Under the pieces are notes generated by a model. That model had not been told where the DNA came from and made no database searches. It was given only the letters and a program-made list of their open reading frames with translations. 64,000 nucleotides of DNA from Microthrixaceae bacterium (lineage in GTDB: Bacteria; Actinomycetota; Acidimicrobiia; Acidimicrobiales; Microtrichaceae): the NCBI GenBank assembly GCA_020637215.1, contig JACJWI010000001.1:186001-250000 (forward strand). Direction: 5' to 3'. Position numbers and translations under genes: made by a program. Numbering within the stretch: position 1 is the first letter of the stretch; the number at the start of each line of letters is the position of its first letter. Below, in pieces: positions 33,898-42,058 of this stretch.

Positions 33898-35712
33898 ATG
33901 ACCGAGTCCGACTCCCCCACCCCCGACGGTCCGTCGTCCGCGGACCTGGACGCCGCCATAGCGGCGGCCCGGGAGCGCTACCAGGCCGAACGGGCCAAGC
34001 GCGTCCGGCCCGACGGAAACGCCCAGTACGGGGAGTTGACCGGTGACTTCGCGGAGTTCGACCGGGACCCGTTCGCCGATCCCGACTACCACCGAGACCC
34101 GCTGAGCGAAGAGGTCGAGGTCCTCGTCATCGGCTGCGGGTTCGCCGGGATGCTCACCACCATCGAGCTCAAGGCCCGCGGCTTCGACGACGTGCGCATG
34201 GTGGACCGCGCCGGCGACTTCGGCGGGACGTGGTACTGGAACCGCTATCCGGGATGCATGTGCGACGTCGAGTCCTACACCTACCTCCCCCTGTTGGAGG
34301 AGACGGGCTACATGCCGACCGAGAAGTACGCCAGCGCGGTCGAGATCTTCTCCTACGCCCAGCTGGTCGGCCGCCACTACGACCTGTATCCCCACGCCCT
34401 GTTCCACACCGAGGTCGTCGAAGCGGTCTGGGACGAGGCCGCGCTCCGGTGGCGGGTGCGGACCAACTGGGGAGACACCCTCAGCTGTCGCTTCCTGGTG
34501 ACCGCCGGGGGCATCCTGCACAAGGCCAAGCTCCCGGGCATCGCAGGGATCTCGCGCTTCAAGGGTCGGGCGTTCCACACCAGCCGTTGGAACTACGACG
34601 TCACCGGCGGGGCGCCCGGTGTCTTCATGGACAAGCTGGCCGACAAGCGGGTCGCGGTGATCGGCACGGGGGCCACGGCGGTCCAGGTCGTCCCCCGGGT
34701 GGCAGAGGCCGCCCAGGAGCTGTTCGTGTTCCAGCGCACGCCGTCGGCTGTGGGTCAACGCGACAACGGTCCGACCGACGAGGCCTGGTTCGCCTCGCTG
34801 GCGCCCGGCTGGCACGCCGAGCGGGTCAAGAACTTCACCGAAGCCGTCACCGGCAAGAAGCCCGAGGTCGACCTGGTCGACGACGGATGGACCCACGTCA
34901 TGTGGGACGACACCCAGACCAAGTCCGACGACCCCGAGGTCACCCGCCAACAGGAGCGGTCCGACTTCCTGACCATGGAGGAGATCCGTCAGCGGGTGAC
35001 CCGCATCGTCGAGGACCCCGAGACGGCAGCCAAGCTCCAGCCCTGGTACGGCAAGCACTGCAAGCGGGTGTGCTTCCACGACGAGTACCTCCCCGCGTTC
35101 AACCGCCCGAACGTCCACCTGGTCGACACCGACGGGCACGGAGTCGACGAGATCACCGAGAACGGAGTCGTCGCCTGCGGAGTCGAGTACCCGGTCGACG
35201 TCATCGTGTTCGCGTCGGGCTTCGAGGTGACCACCGACCTGGAGCACCGGCTCGGCTTCGATCCCGAGGGCAGGGGCGGGATCCGCATGAGCGAGCGATG
35301 GAGCGACGGAGCGCACTCGCTGCACGGCATCCTCTCCGCCGAGTTCCCGAACCTGCTGATGATCAGCCTGGTCCAGGCCGGGTTCGGCACCAACTTCCTG
35401 CACTTCCTGTCCAAGTCCGCCGAGCACGTGGCCTGGATCATCGCCACCTGCGAGGAGCGCGGGATCGCCACCATCGAGGCCACCCCCGAGGCCGAGGAGG
35501 AGTGGTACGAACTCCTCCTCGGTGTCGCGATGGGCATCGCCGGCTACTCCACCCGCTGCACGCCCGGCTACTACAACTCCGAGCAGGGTCGCGACTCGAA
35601 GACCGCCCGGAACCTGGTCTACACCGGCAGCCTGCTGGAGTACGCCGGGTTCCTGGAGCGCTGGCGGGGCGACGGTTCCATGTCAGGAGCGCTCATCACC
35701 GAAGGGACCTGA
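33898..35712 (+). CDS. Baeyer-Villiger-type flavin monooxygenase
   Basis: The 604-aa enzyme has an N-terminal extension of about 75 residues and then FAD motif GCGFAG (79-84). It also has GGTWYWNRYPGCMCDVES, the Baeyer-Villiger fingerprint F-x-G-x3-H-x3-W in FKGRAFHTSRW (about 221-231), and the NADPH motif GTGATAVQ. Length and the GGTWYWNRYPG block fit cyclopentadecanone/phenylacetone-type BVMOs, which insert oxygen next to a ketone to give an ester or lactone. The start is ATG 33898. It converges on an SDR that could supply or remove ketone substrates; that link is inference. Confidence 0.92.
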   Translation: MTESDSPTPDGPSSADLDAAIAAARERYQAERAKRVRPDGNAQYGELTGDFAEFDRDPFADPDYHRDPLSEEVEVLVIGCGFAGMLTTIELKARGFDDVRMVDRAGDFGGTWYWNRYPGCMCDVESYTYLPLLEETGYMPTEKYASAVEIFSYAQLVGRHYDLYPHALFHTEVVEAVWDEAALRWRVRTNWGDTLSCRFLVTAGGILHKAKLPGIAGISRFKGRAFHTSRWNYDVTGGAPGVFMDKLADKRVAVIGTGATAVQVVPRVAEAAQELFVFQRTPSAVGQRDNGPTDEAWFASLAPGWHAERVKNFTEAVTGKKPEVDLVDDGWTHVMWDDTQTKSDDPEVTRQQERSDFLTMEEIRQRVTRIVEDPETAAKLQPWYGKHCKRVCFHDEYLPAFNRPNVHLVDTDGHGVDEITENGVVACGVEYPVDVIVFASGFEVTTDLEHRLGFDPEGRGGIRMSERWSDGAHSLHGILSAEFPNLLMISLVQAGFGTNFLHFLSKSAEHVAWIIATCEERGIATIEATPEAEEEWYELLLGVAMGIAGYSTRCTPGYYNSEQGRDSKTARNLVYTGSLLEYAGFLERWRGDGSMSGALITEGT

Positions 35713-35755
35713 GCAGCGTTCCTTCGGTCGGATCGGCGGTGCCGGGGACCGGAGA

Positions 35756-36637
35756 TCAGACGACGTAGTCCTCGCCGGTGGCGCGGACGGTGACGTCGGA
35801 GATCACCACGCCCCAGGGCTGGTCGATGGCGTGGATGACCTCGGCCGCGACCGTCTCGGGCTCGATCGCCCAGAACTCCGGACTGTCGACGTCGACCGCG
35901 GCGCCGCCCAGTTCACCGGTCAGAGCGGCCATGACCCGCTCCATGTAGGCCGGCGCCTTGGCCCCGGTGATGCCCGTCACCGCCTCGGGATTGATCACAC
36001 CTGAGCCCAGACCGGTGCCCAGCACACCGGTCGGCCGCACGACGGTCACCTTGATCCGCCCCTGCGTCTCCTTGCGCAACGAGTCCGACATGACCGCGAC
36101 CGCCGCCTTGGTCGCGCTGTACACGCCCGATCCGGCCGTTCCGGCGTTGGCGTAGATCGACGAGATGTTGACCACGTGGCCCCGCCCCTGAGCGACCATC
36201 TGGTCGTAGGACGCGCATATCCCATGCAGCACCCCCTTGAGGTTGATGTCGATGCAGCGGTCCCAGGCCGCGGCCGCGGCTGCATGGTCGGCGAAGAACG
36301 CGAGCGGCATGACCCCCGCGTTGTTGATCATGACGTCGACGGCACCGAACCGCTCGACGGCCCGCGCCACCAGCGCCTCGACCTGACCCGGATCGCACAC
36401 GTCGACCGTCACACCGACGGCACGCCCGGCACGCGCCTCGATTCCCTCCGCGACCTGCTCGGCGGCCACCCCGTCGATGTCGGCCACGACCACCGCCGCG
36501 CCCCGCTCGGCCGACATCTCGGCGATCAACCGCCCGAAACCGCCACCGCCGCCGGTCACGACCACCACCCGTCCGTCGAGGTGGCTCGCTGCTCGCTCGG
36601 ACTGTGGCGTCGGGTTCGGGACCGGGGCGTCGTTCAT
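35756..36637 (-). CDS. SDR family oxidoreductase
   Basis: The 293-aa classical SDR has TGGGGGFG for NAD(P), ADIDG, NNAG, the Ser block VNISSIYANAG and YSATK (catalytic Tyr/Lys). The substrate-binding C-terminal region is longer than in minimal SDRs and contains AYMERVMAALTGELG. The start is ATG 36637 (MNDAPVP). The upstream gene on the same strand, DUF808, ends 54 bp away. It is a likely alcohol/ketone dehydrogenase acting near the convergent BVMO. Confidence 0.87.
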   Translation of the reverse strand: MNDAPVPNPTPQSERAASHLDGRVVVVTGGGGGFGRLIAEMSAERGAAVVVADIDGVAAEQVAEGIEARAGRAVGVTVDVCDPGQVEALVARAVERFGAVDVMINNAGVMPLAFFADHAAAAAAWDRCIDINLKGVLHGICASYDQMVAQGRGHVVNISSIYANAGTAGSGVYSATKAAVAVMSDSLRKETQGRIKVTVVRPTGVLGTGLGSGVINPEAVTGITGAKAPAYMERVMAALTGELGGAAVDVDSPEFWAIEPETVAAEVIHAIDQPWGVVISDVTVRATGEDYVV

Positions 36638-36690
36638 CGCGGCAGTCTCGCGCTCGAGCGGGAGAGACCCGACCACCGCGCGGCGGCCGG

Positions 36691-37653
36691 TCAGTGCGTG
36701 GTCGCCCCGTCGGCGGAACCCGCTCCCCTCGCCCTCGTGACCACCTGGCTGATGGCCACGATGAGCCCTCCGACCACCAGACCGACCACCGCGGACATGA
36801 CGGTGTTGGCCAACCAGCCGAGCGGACCGCCCAACCCGGCCAGGTCGTGCAGCGGCGCCTCGAGGTGGTGGACCAGGTCGTAGGGTCCGTGCCAACCCAG
36901 CTCGTCCGCGCCGACCAGCAGGATGTGGCCACCGACCCAGAGCATGGCGGCGGTTCCCACCACCGACAGGACCGACAGCACCTTGGGCATGGCCCGGACC
37001 AGGCCACGGCCGACCCGCTGTCGTCCGGCCGAACGATGCTCGACCATCCGCAGGCCGACGTCGTCCATCTTCACGATGAGCGCGACGACCCCGTAGACCG
37101 CGGCGGTGATGAGCAGCGCGACCACCACGAGCGCGGCGGCCCGCATGACGAGCGACTCGTCGATCACCTCCTTGAGGGCGATCACCATGATCTCCGCCGA
37201 GAGGATGAAGTCGGTCCGCACGGCACTCGCGACGACCGCGTCCTCGGCCTCCTGGCCCCGCAGCGCGACCGGGACGTCCTCGGGGTGCTCGTCGTGGGCG
37301 ACGAGCCGGTGCCACACCTTGTGTGCCCCCTCGTAGGCCAGGTAGGCACCACCGACCATCAGGATGACCTCGACCACCAACGGAGCGATCGCGCTGAGGA
37401 CGAGGGCTGCGGGCAGGATGAAGACCAGCTTGTTGCGCACCGAACCGACGGCGATGCGGCGGATGATCGGCAGCTCCCGTTCGGCGGCCAGGCCGTCGAC
37501 GTAGGCCGGAGTCACCGCCGCGTCGTCGACGACCACCCCGGCCGCCTTCACCGTTGCCTTGCCGGCCGCGGCCCCCACGTCGTCGACCGACGCCGCGGCC
37601 AGCTTGGCCAGCGCGGCGATGTCATCCAGCAGTGCGGCGAGCCCGACGGCCAC
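36691..37653 (-). CDS. DUF808 (YedI-like) membrane protein
   Basis: The 320-aa protein starts at GTG 37653 and reads GLAALLDDIAALAKLAAASV, then an Ala/Val-rich region and about five to six membrane segments. These include NKLVFILPAALVLSAIAPLV, GGAYLAYEGAHKVWH and LGWLANTVMSAVVGLVVGG. The AALLDDIA start and GAYLAYEGAHKVWH are what I recall for DUF808/YedI proteins. The function is not established. It lies on the same strand as the molybdoenzyme operon but 75 bp downstream, so it may be read separately. Confidence 0.82.
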   Translation of the reverse strand: MAVGLAALLDDIAALAKLAAASVDDVGAAAGKATVKAAGVVVDDAAVTPAYVDGLAAERELPIIRRIAVGSVRNKLVFILPAALVLSAIAPLVVEVILMVGGAYLAYEGAHKVWHRLVAHDEHPEDVPVALRGQEAEDAVVASAVRTDFILSAEIMVIALKEVIDESLVMRAAALVVVALLITAAVYGVVALIVKMDDVGLRMVEHRSAGRQRVGRGLVRAMPKVLSVLSVVGTAAMLWVGGHILLVGADELGWHGPYDLVHHLEAPLHDLAGLGGPLGWLANTVMSAVVGLVVGGLIVAISQVVTRARGAGSADGATTH

Positions 37654-37728
37654 GATCCGGTCCCTTCTCGGCGGCGAACGAGCCGACAGGGTACCCGGGG
37701 GGCGCGAAGTGGTCCGCGACCGGCTCGA

Positions 37729-38415
37729 TCAGGCCGACGACCGGGCCGGAGCCCACCGTGGGTAGTCGATGCCGGCCAGATGGTTGATCACGTACCCCTG
37801 GAGCACCAGCAGACCCACGGCCAGCATCAGCACCAGCAGCTGGACCGGCTCGGTGAGGATCCCGAGCGACACGATCAGGGTGGTGGCACCCGCGGGCGGA
37901 TGCGGGACTCGGAGCCACACCATCAGTCCGCTGGTCAGCCCGAGCGAGAGCGCGGCCGCGCCGACGCGGGGCCATGTCACCTCGGTCGCCAGAGCGGCTC
38001 CCGCATCGGTGAGCCCGAACACCACCAGGGCCAGGTAGCCCGCGGCGGCCCCGATGGCGTGGCCGCAGATCGTGTTCCGAGGCGACGCCGCCGGAACGGT
38101 CGGCGTGTAGAAGAGCAGGAACGCCGTGGGCCCCAGCGACGGGAATATCAGCGCTTGACCGGTGACGACCGCGGCAGCCGACATGATGGCGATCGAGATC
38201 ACACCGTTCACGAGGGCGAACAGGCCCATCACGTTGGTCGAGTCGTGTCTCGCCGTCAGGGCGGGGAGCCGGAACCGGGTGCCCAGCCCGTAGACGATCG
38301 ACGAGATGTCGCCGCCGATGGGCCCGGGCCCCCGTGGGGGACCGGTCGCACCGGTCACCTCTGCCGGGTCGGTGCCCCCGGGACGGTCGGGCTGGTCCGG
38401 GGTGGGCTCAGTCAT
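37729..38415 (-). CDS. HPP family integral membrane protein
   Basis: The 228-aa protein has a Pro/Gly-rich cytoplasmic start and about four to five membrane segments. It contains PSLGPTAFLLF and the family signature HPPAGATTLI. HPP proteins are membrane proteins; plant and cyanobacterial members have been linked to nitrite transport. Its ATG at 38415 overlaps the preceding small membrane gene by eight bases, making it the last gene of the molybdoenzyme operon. That placement fits nitrate or nitrite movement for the nitrate-reductase-like enzyme, but transport here is inference. Confidence 0.85.
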   Translation of the reverse strand: MTEPTPDQPDRPGGTDPAEVTGATGPPRGPGPIGGDISSIVYGLGTRFRLPALTARHDSTNVMGLFALVNGVISIAIMSAAAVVTGQALIFPSLGPTAFLLFYTPTVPAASPRNTICGHAIGAAAGYLALVVFGLTDAGAALATEVTWPRVGAAALSLGLTSGLMVWLRVPHPPAGATTLIVSLGILTEPVQLLVLMLAVGLLVLQGYVINHLAGIDYPRWAPARSSA

Positions 38416-38617
38416 GGCGGACGAACCACCACAGCCCCCAGGAAGACGTCAGCAGCACGATCGAGAGGATCGCGGCGTTGCGAGCGAGCGCCGGATCGTG
38501 CGCCGCCACCCCCTCCAGCGCCACGACGAGCAGGAACGCCTGCAACGACAGCAGCAGGATCAGGTACACGAGCAGGCCACCGTGACGGCGACGGTCGGCG
38601 CGGCGGGACTCCCTCAT
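38408..38617 (-). CDS. 69-aa membrane protein of the molybdoenzyme operon
   Basis: ATG 38617 shares ATGA with the Rieske gene stop. The product has an Arg-rich start (MRESRRADRRRHGG), one long hydrophobic segment (LLVYLILLLSLQAFLLVVAL), a short polar loop, and a second segment ending SSWGLWWFVRHD, giving two transmembrane helices. I know of a small DUF of similar size beside actinobacterial Rieske genes but cannot confirm identity. Its coupling on both sides suggests a small subunit or anchor of the complex. Confidence 0.7.
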   Translation of the reverse strand: MRESRRADRRRHGGLLVYLILLLSLQAFLLVVALEGVAAHDPALARNAAILSIVLLTSSWGLWWFVRHD

Positions 38618-39174
38618 TCCTCGTCCACCCCCTTGGCCCACACGACCCCGTCGCGGACGTCGATGTCGATGCGCGTCAGCGGGCGTTCCGGTGGACCGGC
38701 CACGGCGTCTCCGTTGGACGGGTCGAACACGCCGTCGTGGCAGGGGCAGAAGAGCCGGTCCCGGTCGGGTTGGAAGAACACGACACAGCCCAGGTGCGTG
38801 CATCGCTGCGAGTAGGCGCGCAGCTCCCCGCCCTGGAGGTGCACCAGGATCGCCGGGTCCTCCTCGGTCGGATACCGGAAGAGGTACTCGCTCGACTCGG
38901 GCACCTCGGCCAGATCGACGATCGGTCGCGGTTCGCCCAGGTTGGAGCGCTGGAGGTCGGCCCACGCCGCGGCGCCGACCGTGCCGGCTGCGAAGACCCC
39001 CGACGCAGTGAGCAGGTAGCGGGTGAAGTCCCGTCGGGCGATGTGCTCCTCGCCGCTCGATGTGATCGGGAACTCGTCGCGCCACAGCGGTAGCTCGCTG
39101 TCGTCGCCGCAGCCGAGGCACGGCAGGTCCGGGGCGGACCCGGTTCCGTTCTGCGGTCCGTCGGTGGTGGTCAT
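38614..39174 (-). CDS. Rieske [2Fe-2S] protein with Tat-type signal
   Basis: The 186-aa protein has ARRDFTRYLLTASG at residues 46-59, a twin-arginine-type signal followed by a hydrophobic stretch, so the Rieske domain is probably exported and membrane-anchored. The cluster ligands are in CTHLGC (C125, H127) and CPCHDG (C143, H146); C130 and C145 are placed to form the usual disulfide. The N-terminus also has a CLGC pair (C19, C22). It is coupled by ATGA to the ferredoxin gene before it. A Rieske subunit is uncommon next to a nitrate-reductase-like enzyme outside arsenite oxidase, so it may link the enzyme to quinol or cytochrome. Confidence 0.9.
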   Translation of the reverse strand: MTTTDGPQNGTGSAPDLPCLGCGDDSELPLWRDEFPITSSGEEHIARRDFTRYLLTASGVFAAGTVGAAAWADLQRSNLGEPRPIVDLAEVPESSEYLFRYPTEEDPAILVHLQGGELRAYSQRCTHLGCVVFFQPDRDRLFCPCHDGVFDPSNGDAVAGPPERPLTRIDIDVRDGVVWAKGVDEE

Positions 39175-39794
39175 GCCCAGCCCTCCTCGATCCCGAACGG
39201 GTCGTCCTGCCAGCGAACGGCGGTCTCGCCGGCCATCACGTCGATCGGCCCCAGCGCCGCGTCGTCGACCACGGTCGCGACCTTGGTGGCGACCGGTTGA
39301 GAGCCGAACCGGAACTCGTGGATCAGCTCGCCGCGACGGTTGGCCTGGAAGTCGGCCGGGGTGCCGAACCAGAGCGCCTCGCTCGGGCACACCGACGCGC
39401 ACATCGGTGCCAGGCCGGCCGACGAGCGGTCGTAGCACATGTCGCACTTCATCATCTGGTCCGGCAGGGCGAAGTACTTGGGGACGCCGAACGGGCAGGC
39501 GAGCACGCAGTTGGAGCAACCGATGCAACGGGGCTTGAGCGCGGACTGCACCACGCCGTCCTCGTTCTGCTTGATGGCGTCGGCGGGACAGACATGCGCG
39601 CAGGTGGGGTCCTCGCAGTGCATGCAGACCATCGGAGCGGTCCGGGTGTCGGCGCCGCGATCGACGAACTCGAGGTGGATGAGCGACTGGCCCCGGTGGG
39701 TGCCGCACTCCTCGCACGCCTGCACGCAGGCCTCACAGCCGATGCAGCGGCTCTGGTCGATCACGAACATCTTGTCGAACACCAGCGGGCTCAC
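39171..39794 (-). CDS. four-cluster 4Fe-4S ferredoxin-type electron transfer subunit
   Basis: This 207-aa protein holds sixteen Cys in four groups: 17/20/23/27, 57/60/65/69, 90/93/96/100 and 117/120/132/136. This is the pattern of the NrfC/DmsB/NarH-like subunits that wire molybdopterin enzymes to a membrane partner. GTG 39794 shares GTGA with the stop of the catalytic subunit gene, and its own stop shares ATGA with the Rieske gene. It has no signal peptide; it could ride with a partner or stay on the cytoplasmic face. The last 70 residues are unlike ferredoxin and may contact the other subunits. Confidence 0.92.
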   Translation of the reverse strand: MSPLVFDKMFVIDQSRCIGCEACVQACEECGTHRGQSLIHLEFVDRGADTRTAPMVCMHCEDPTCAHVCPADAIKQNEDGVVQSALKPRCIGCSNCVLACPFGVPKYFALPDQMMKCDMCYDRSSAGLAPMCASVCPSEALWFGTPADFQANRRGELIHEFRFGSQPVATKVATVVDDAALGPIDVMAGETAVRWQDDPFGIEEGWA

Positions 39795-42058
39795 GAAGCG
39801 TTCTCCGTCCCCGCGGCGCCGTTGGTTCCCGCGGCGCTGTCGGTCAGGGCGGTGACCCTCTTGTCGCGGATCTCGACGTGTCCGTCGGCCTTGACCACCC
39901 GAACGGCCGACACCTTGTACTCGGGGATCTTGGACATCGGGTCCAGAGCCCGGTTGGTGAGCTGGTTGGCGGCGCGGTCGCCGGCCCAGTGGTACGGGAT
40001 GAACACGGTGTCGGGCCGGATCGACTCCACCACCCGCGCCGGCAGCGTCATCGACCCACGACGGGAGGTGACGGTGACCAGGTCGCCGGTGAGCACCCCG
40101 AGCCGCTCGGCGTGACGCGGATGGATCTCGCAGAGCGGTTCCGGGTACTGCTCGACGAGGGCGGCGATGCGTCGGGTCTGGGTGCCCGACAGGTACTGCG
40201 ACACGACCCGTCCGGTCGTCAGCCAGATCGGGTACTCGTCGTCGACGACCTCGGCGGACTCCCGGAACGGCACCGCGTGGAACCGGGCGCGCCCGTCGGT
40301 GTGGGCGAAGACACCACCCTCGTAGAGCCGAGGTGTTCCGGGATGGCCGGGCTCCGGGCACGGCCAGAAGATGCCGTGTTCGGCCTCGATGCGCTCCCAG
40401 GTCATGCCGTTGTAGTCGGCGGTCCCACCGTGGGACGCGAGCTTCATCTCGTCGAAGATCTCCCGGGTGGAGTCGAAGTCGAAGTAGCGGCGCCGGCCGA
40501 GCCGGTCCGCGATGTCGACGATGATCTCCCAGTCGCGGCGGGCGTTGCCGGGCGGGTCGACCGCGGCGTTGATCTTGATGGTGCGCCCCTCGACCGACGT
40601 GGTCGTCCCCTCGTCCTCCTCCTGCAGGGACCCGGCCAGCACGATGTCCGCGTGCTGGGCGGTCTCGGACAGGAAGAAGTCGATCGCCGTGTAGAACTCG
40701 AGGCGGTCGAGCGCCTCGGCGGTGTGGGCGGTGTCGGGCAGCGACACCAGCGGGTTGAAGCAGATCGACAGCAAACCCTTGATCTCGCCGTCGTGGATGG
40801 CGTCCATGATCTCCTGGGCGGTGAGACCCTTGCCGGGGATCTCGTCGACGTCGCATCCCCACACCGCTGCCACCGCGGCCCGGTGCTCGGGGTTGGTGAT
40901 GTCGCGGTTGCCGGGCAACTGGTCGCACTTGTGGCCCTGTTCACGGCCACCCTGGCCGTTGCCCTGACCGGTGATGGTCGACACACCGCATCCGGGCCGG
41001 CCGTACTTGCCCGTCGCCAGACCCAGGTTGATGCAGCTCAGGACGTTGTCGACGCCCTTGGTGTGGTGCTCGATGCCCCGGGCGTGCAGCAGCATCCCCG
41101 TGTCGGAAGTCCCCCACAGGCGAGCAGCCTCGACGATGCGGTCCCGGGGTACGCCGCACAGTCGCGCCGCCCACTCCGGGGTCATGTCGGCCACCGCGGC
41201 GGCGGCCGCGTCGAAGTCGACGGTGTGGTGCTCGACGAAGCGGTGGTCGATCCAGTCGTTCGCCACGAGGACGTGCAGGATCGCCCCCATCAGCGCCGAG
41301 TCCGTCCCGGGGCGCAGGCCCAGGTAGAGATCCGCCGTGCGCGCCAAGGGGGTCACGCGGGGATCGGCGACGATCAGCTTGGCGCCGCGGTCGCGGGCCC
41401 TCCAGACGTAGCTGGTGGTGATCGGAGCGCACTCGGCGACGTTCGCCCCGGCCACGAACACCACATCCGCGAGCGGGATGTCGCTCCACGGGTTGGGGGC
41501 GCGGTCCATGCCGAGCGCCTTCTTGTTGGCGACCCCCGCGGACACCATGCAGAGCCGCCCGTTGTAGTCGAGGTTGGCCGTGCCGATGCCCAGGCGGGCG
41601 AACTTGCCCATCAGGTACGACTTCTCGTTGGTCAACGACACGCCCGACAGCACGGCGAACGAGTCGGGGCCGTAGGCGTCCTGGATGCGGCGGATCTCGG
41701 TCGCCACCCGGTCGATCGCCGCGTCCCAGGCGATCGGCCGGAACCCGGACTCTGCGCTCGGGTCGCGCTCCAACGGATCGAGCAGCCGGTCCGGATGTGC
41801 GCCCTGGAGGTAGCGCTTCACGCCCTTGGGGCAGAGCTTGCCCTGGTTGAACGGGAAGTCGTACCAGGGCTCGAAGCCGATCACCTGGTTGTCGGCCACC
41901 TTGAGCTTGATCCCGCACTGCTGGCCGCAGAAGCAGCAGTGGGTCTCCACCTCGCGCTCGACGTCCAAGCCGGCGTTCCAGCCGCCCGGGGGTTCGCGGT
42001 TGAGGTGCGGGCCGAACCGCTCGATCAGCTGTTCCTCGGTGACCGGGAGCTGCGCCAT
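39791..42058 (-). CDS. molybdopterin oxidoreductase, assimilatory-nitrate-reductase-like
   Basis: The 755-aa catalytic subunit binds a 4Fe-4S cluster (C41, C44, C48, C76; GKLCPKG at the fourth) and bis-MGD. YNGRLCMVSAG places C170 as the likely Mo ligand, as in Nap/Nas nitrate reductases. TGQGNGQGGREQGHKCDQLP resembles the corresponding segment of NasA/NarB enzymes. The C-terminal domain (TTGRVVSQYLSGTQTRRI, then PYHWAGDRAANQLTN) is the molydopterin dinucleotide-binding domain. There is no Tat signal, so the enzyme is cytoplasmic. Its gene is coupled to the genes on both sides. Nitrate is the most likely substrate, but a formate- or other oxyanion-type activity cannot be excluded. Confidence 0.87.
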   Translation of the reverse strand: MAQLPVTEEQLIERFGPHLNREPPGGWNAGLDVEREVETHCCFCGQQCGIKLKVADNQVIGFEPWYDFPFNQGKLCPKGVKRYLQGAHPDRLLDPLERDPSAESGFRPIAWDAAIDRVATEIRRIQDAYGPDSFAVLSGVSLTNEKSYLMGKFARLGIGTANLDYNGRLCMVSAGVANKKALGMDRAPNPWSDIPLADVVFVAGANVAECAPITTSYVWRARDRGAKLIVADPRVTPLARTADLYLGLRPGTDSALMGAILHVLVANDWIDHRFVEHHTVDFDAAAAAVADMTPEWAARLCGVPRDRIVEAARLWGTSDTGMLLHARGIEHHTKGVDNVLSCINLGLATGKYGRPGCGVSTITGQGNGQGGREQGHKCDQLPGNRDITNPEHRAAVAAVWGCDVDEIPGKGLTAQEIMDAIHDGEIKGLLSICFNPLVSLPDTAHTAEALDRLEFYTAIDFFLSETAQHADIVLAGSLQEEDEGTTTSVEGRTIKINAAVDPPGNARRDWEIIVDIADRLGRRRYFDFDSTREIFDEMKLASHGGTADYNGMTWERIEAEHGIFWPCPEPGHPGTPRLYEGGVFAHTDGRARFHAVPFRESAEVVDDEYPIWLTTGRVVSQYLSGTQTRRIAALVEQYPEPLCEIHPRHAERLGVLTGDLVTVTSRRGSMTLPARVVESIRPDTVFIPYHWAGDRAANQLTNRALDPMSKIPEYKVSAVRVVKADGHVEIRDKRVTALTDSAAGTNGAAGTENAS

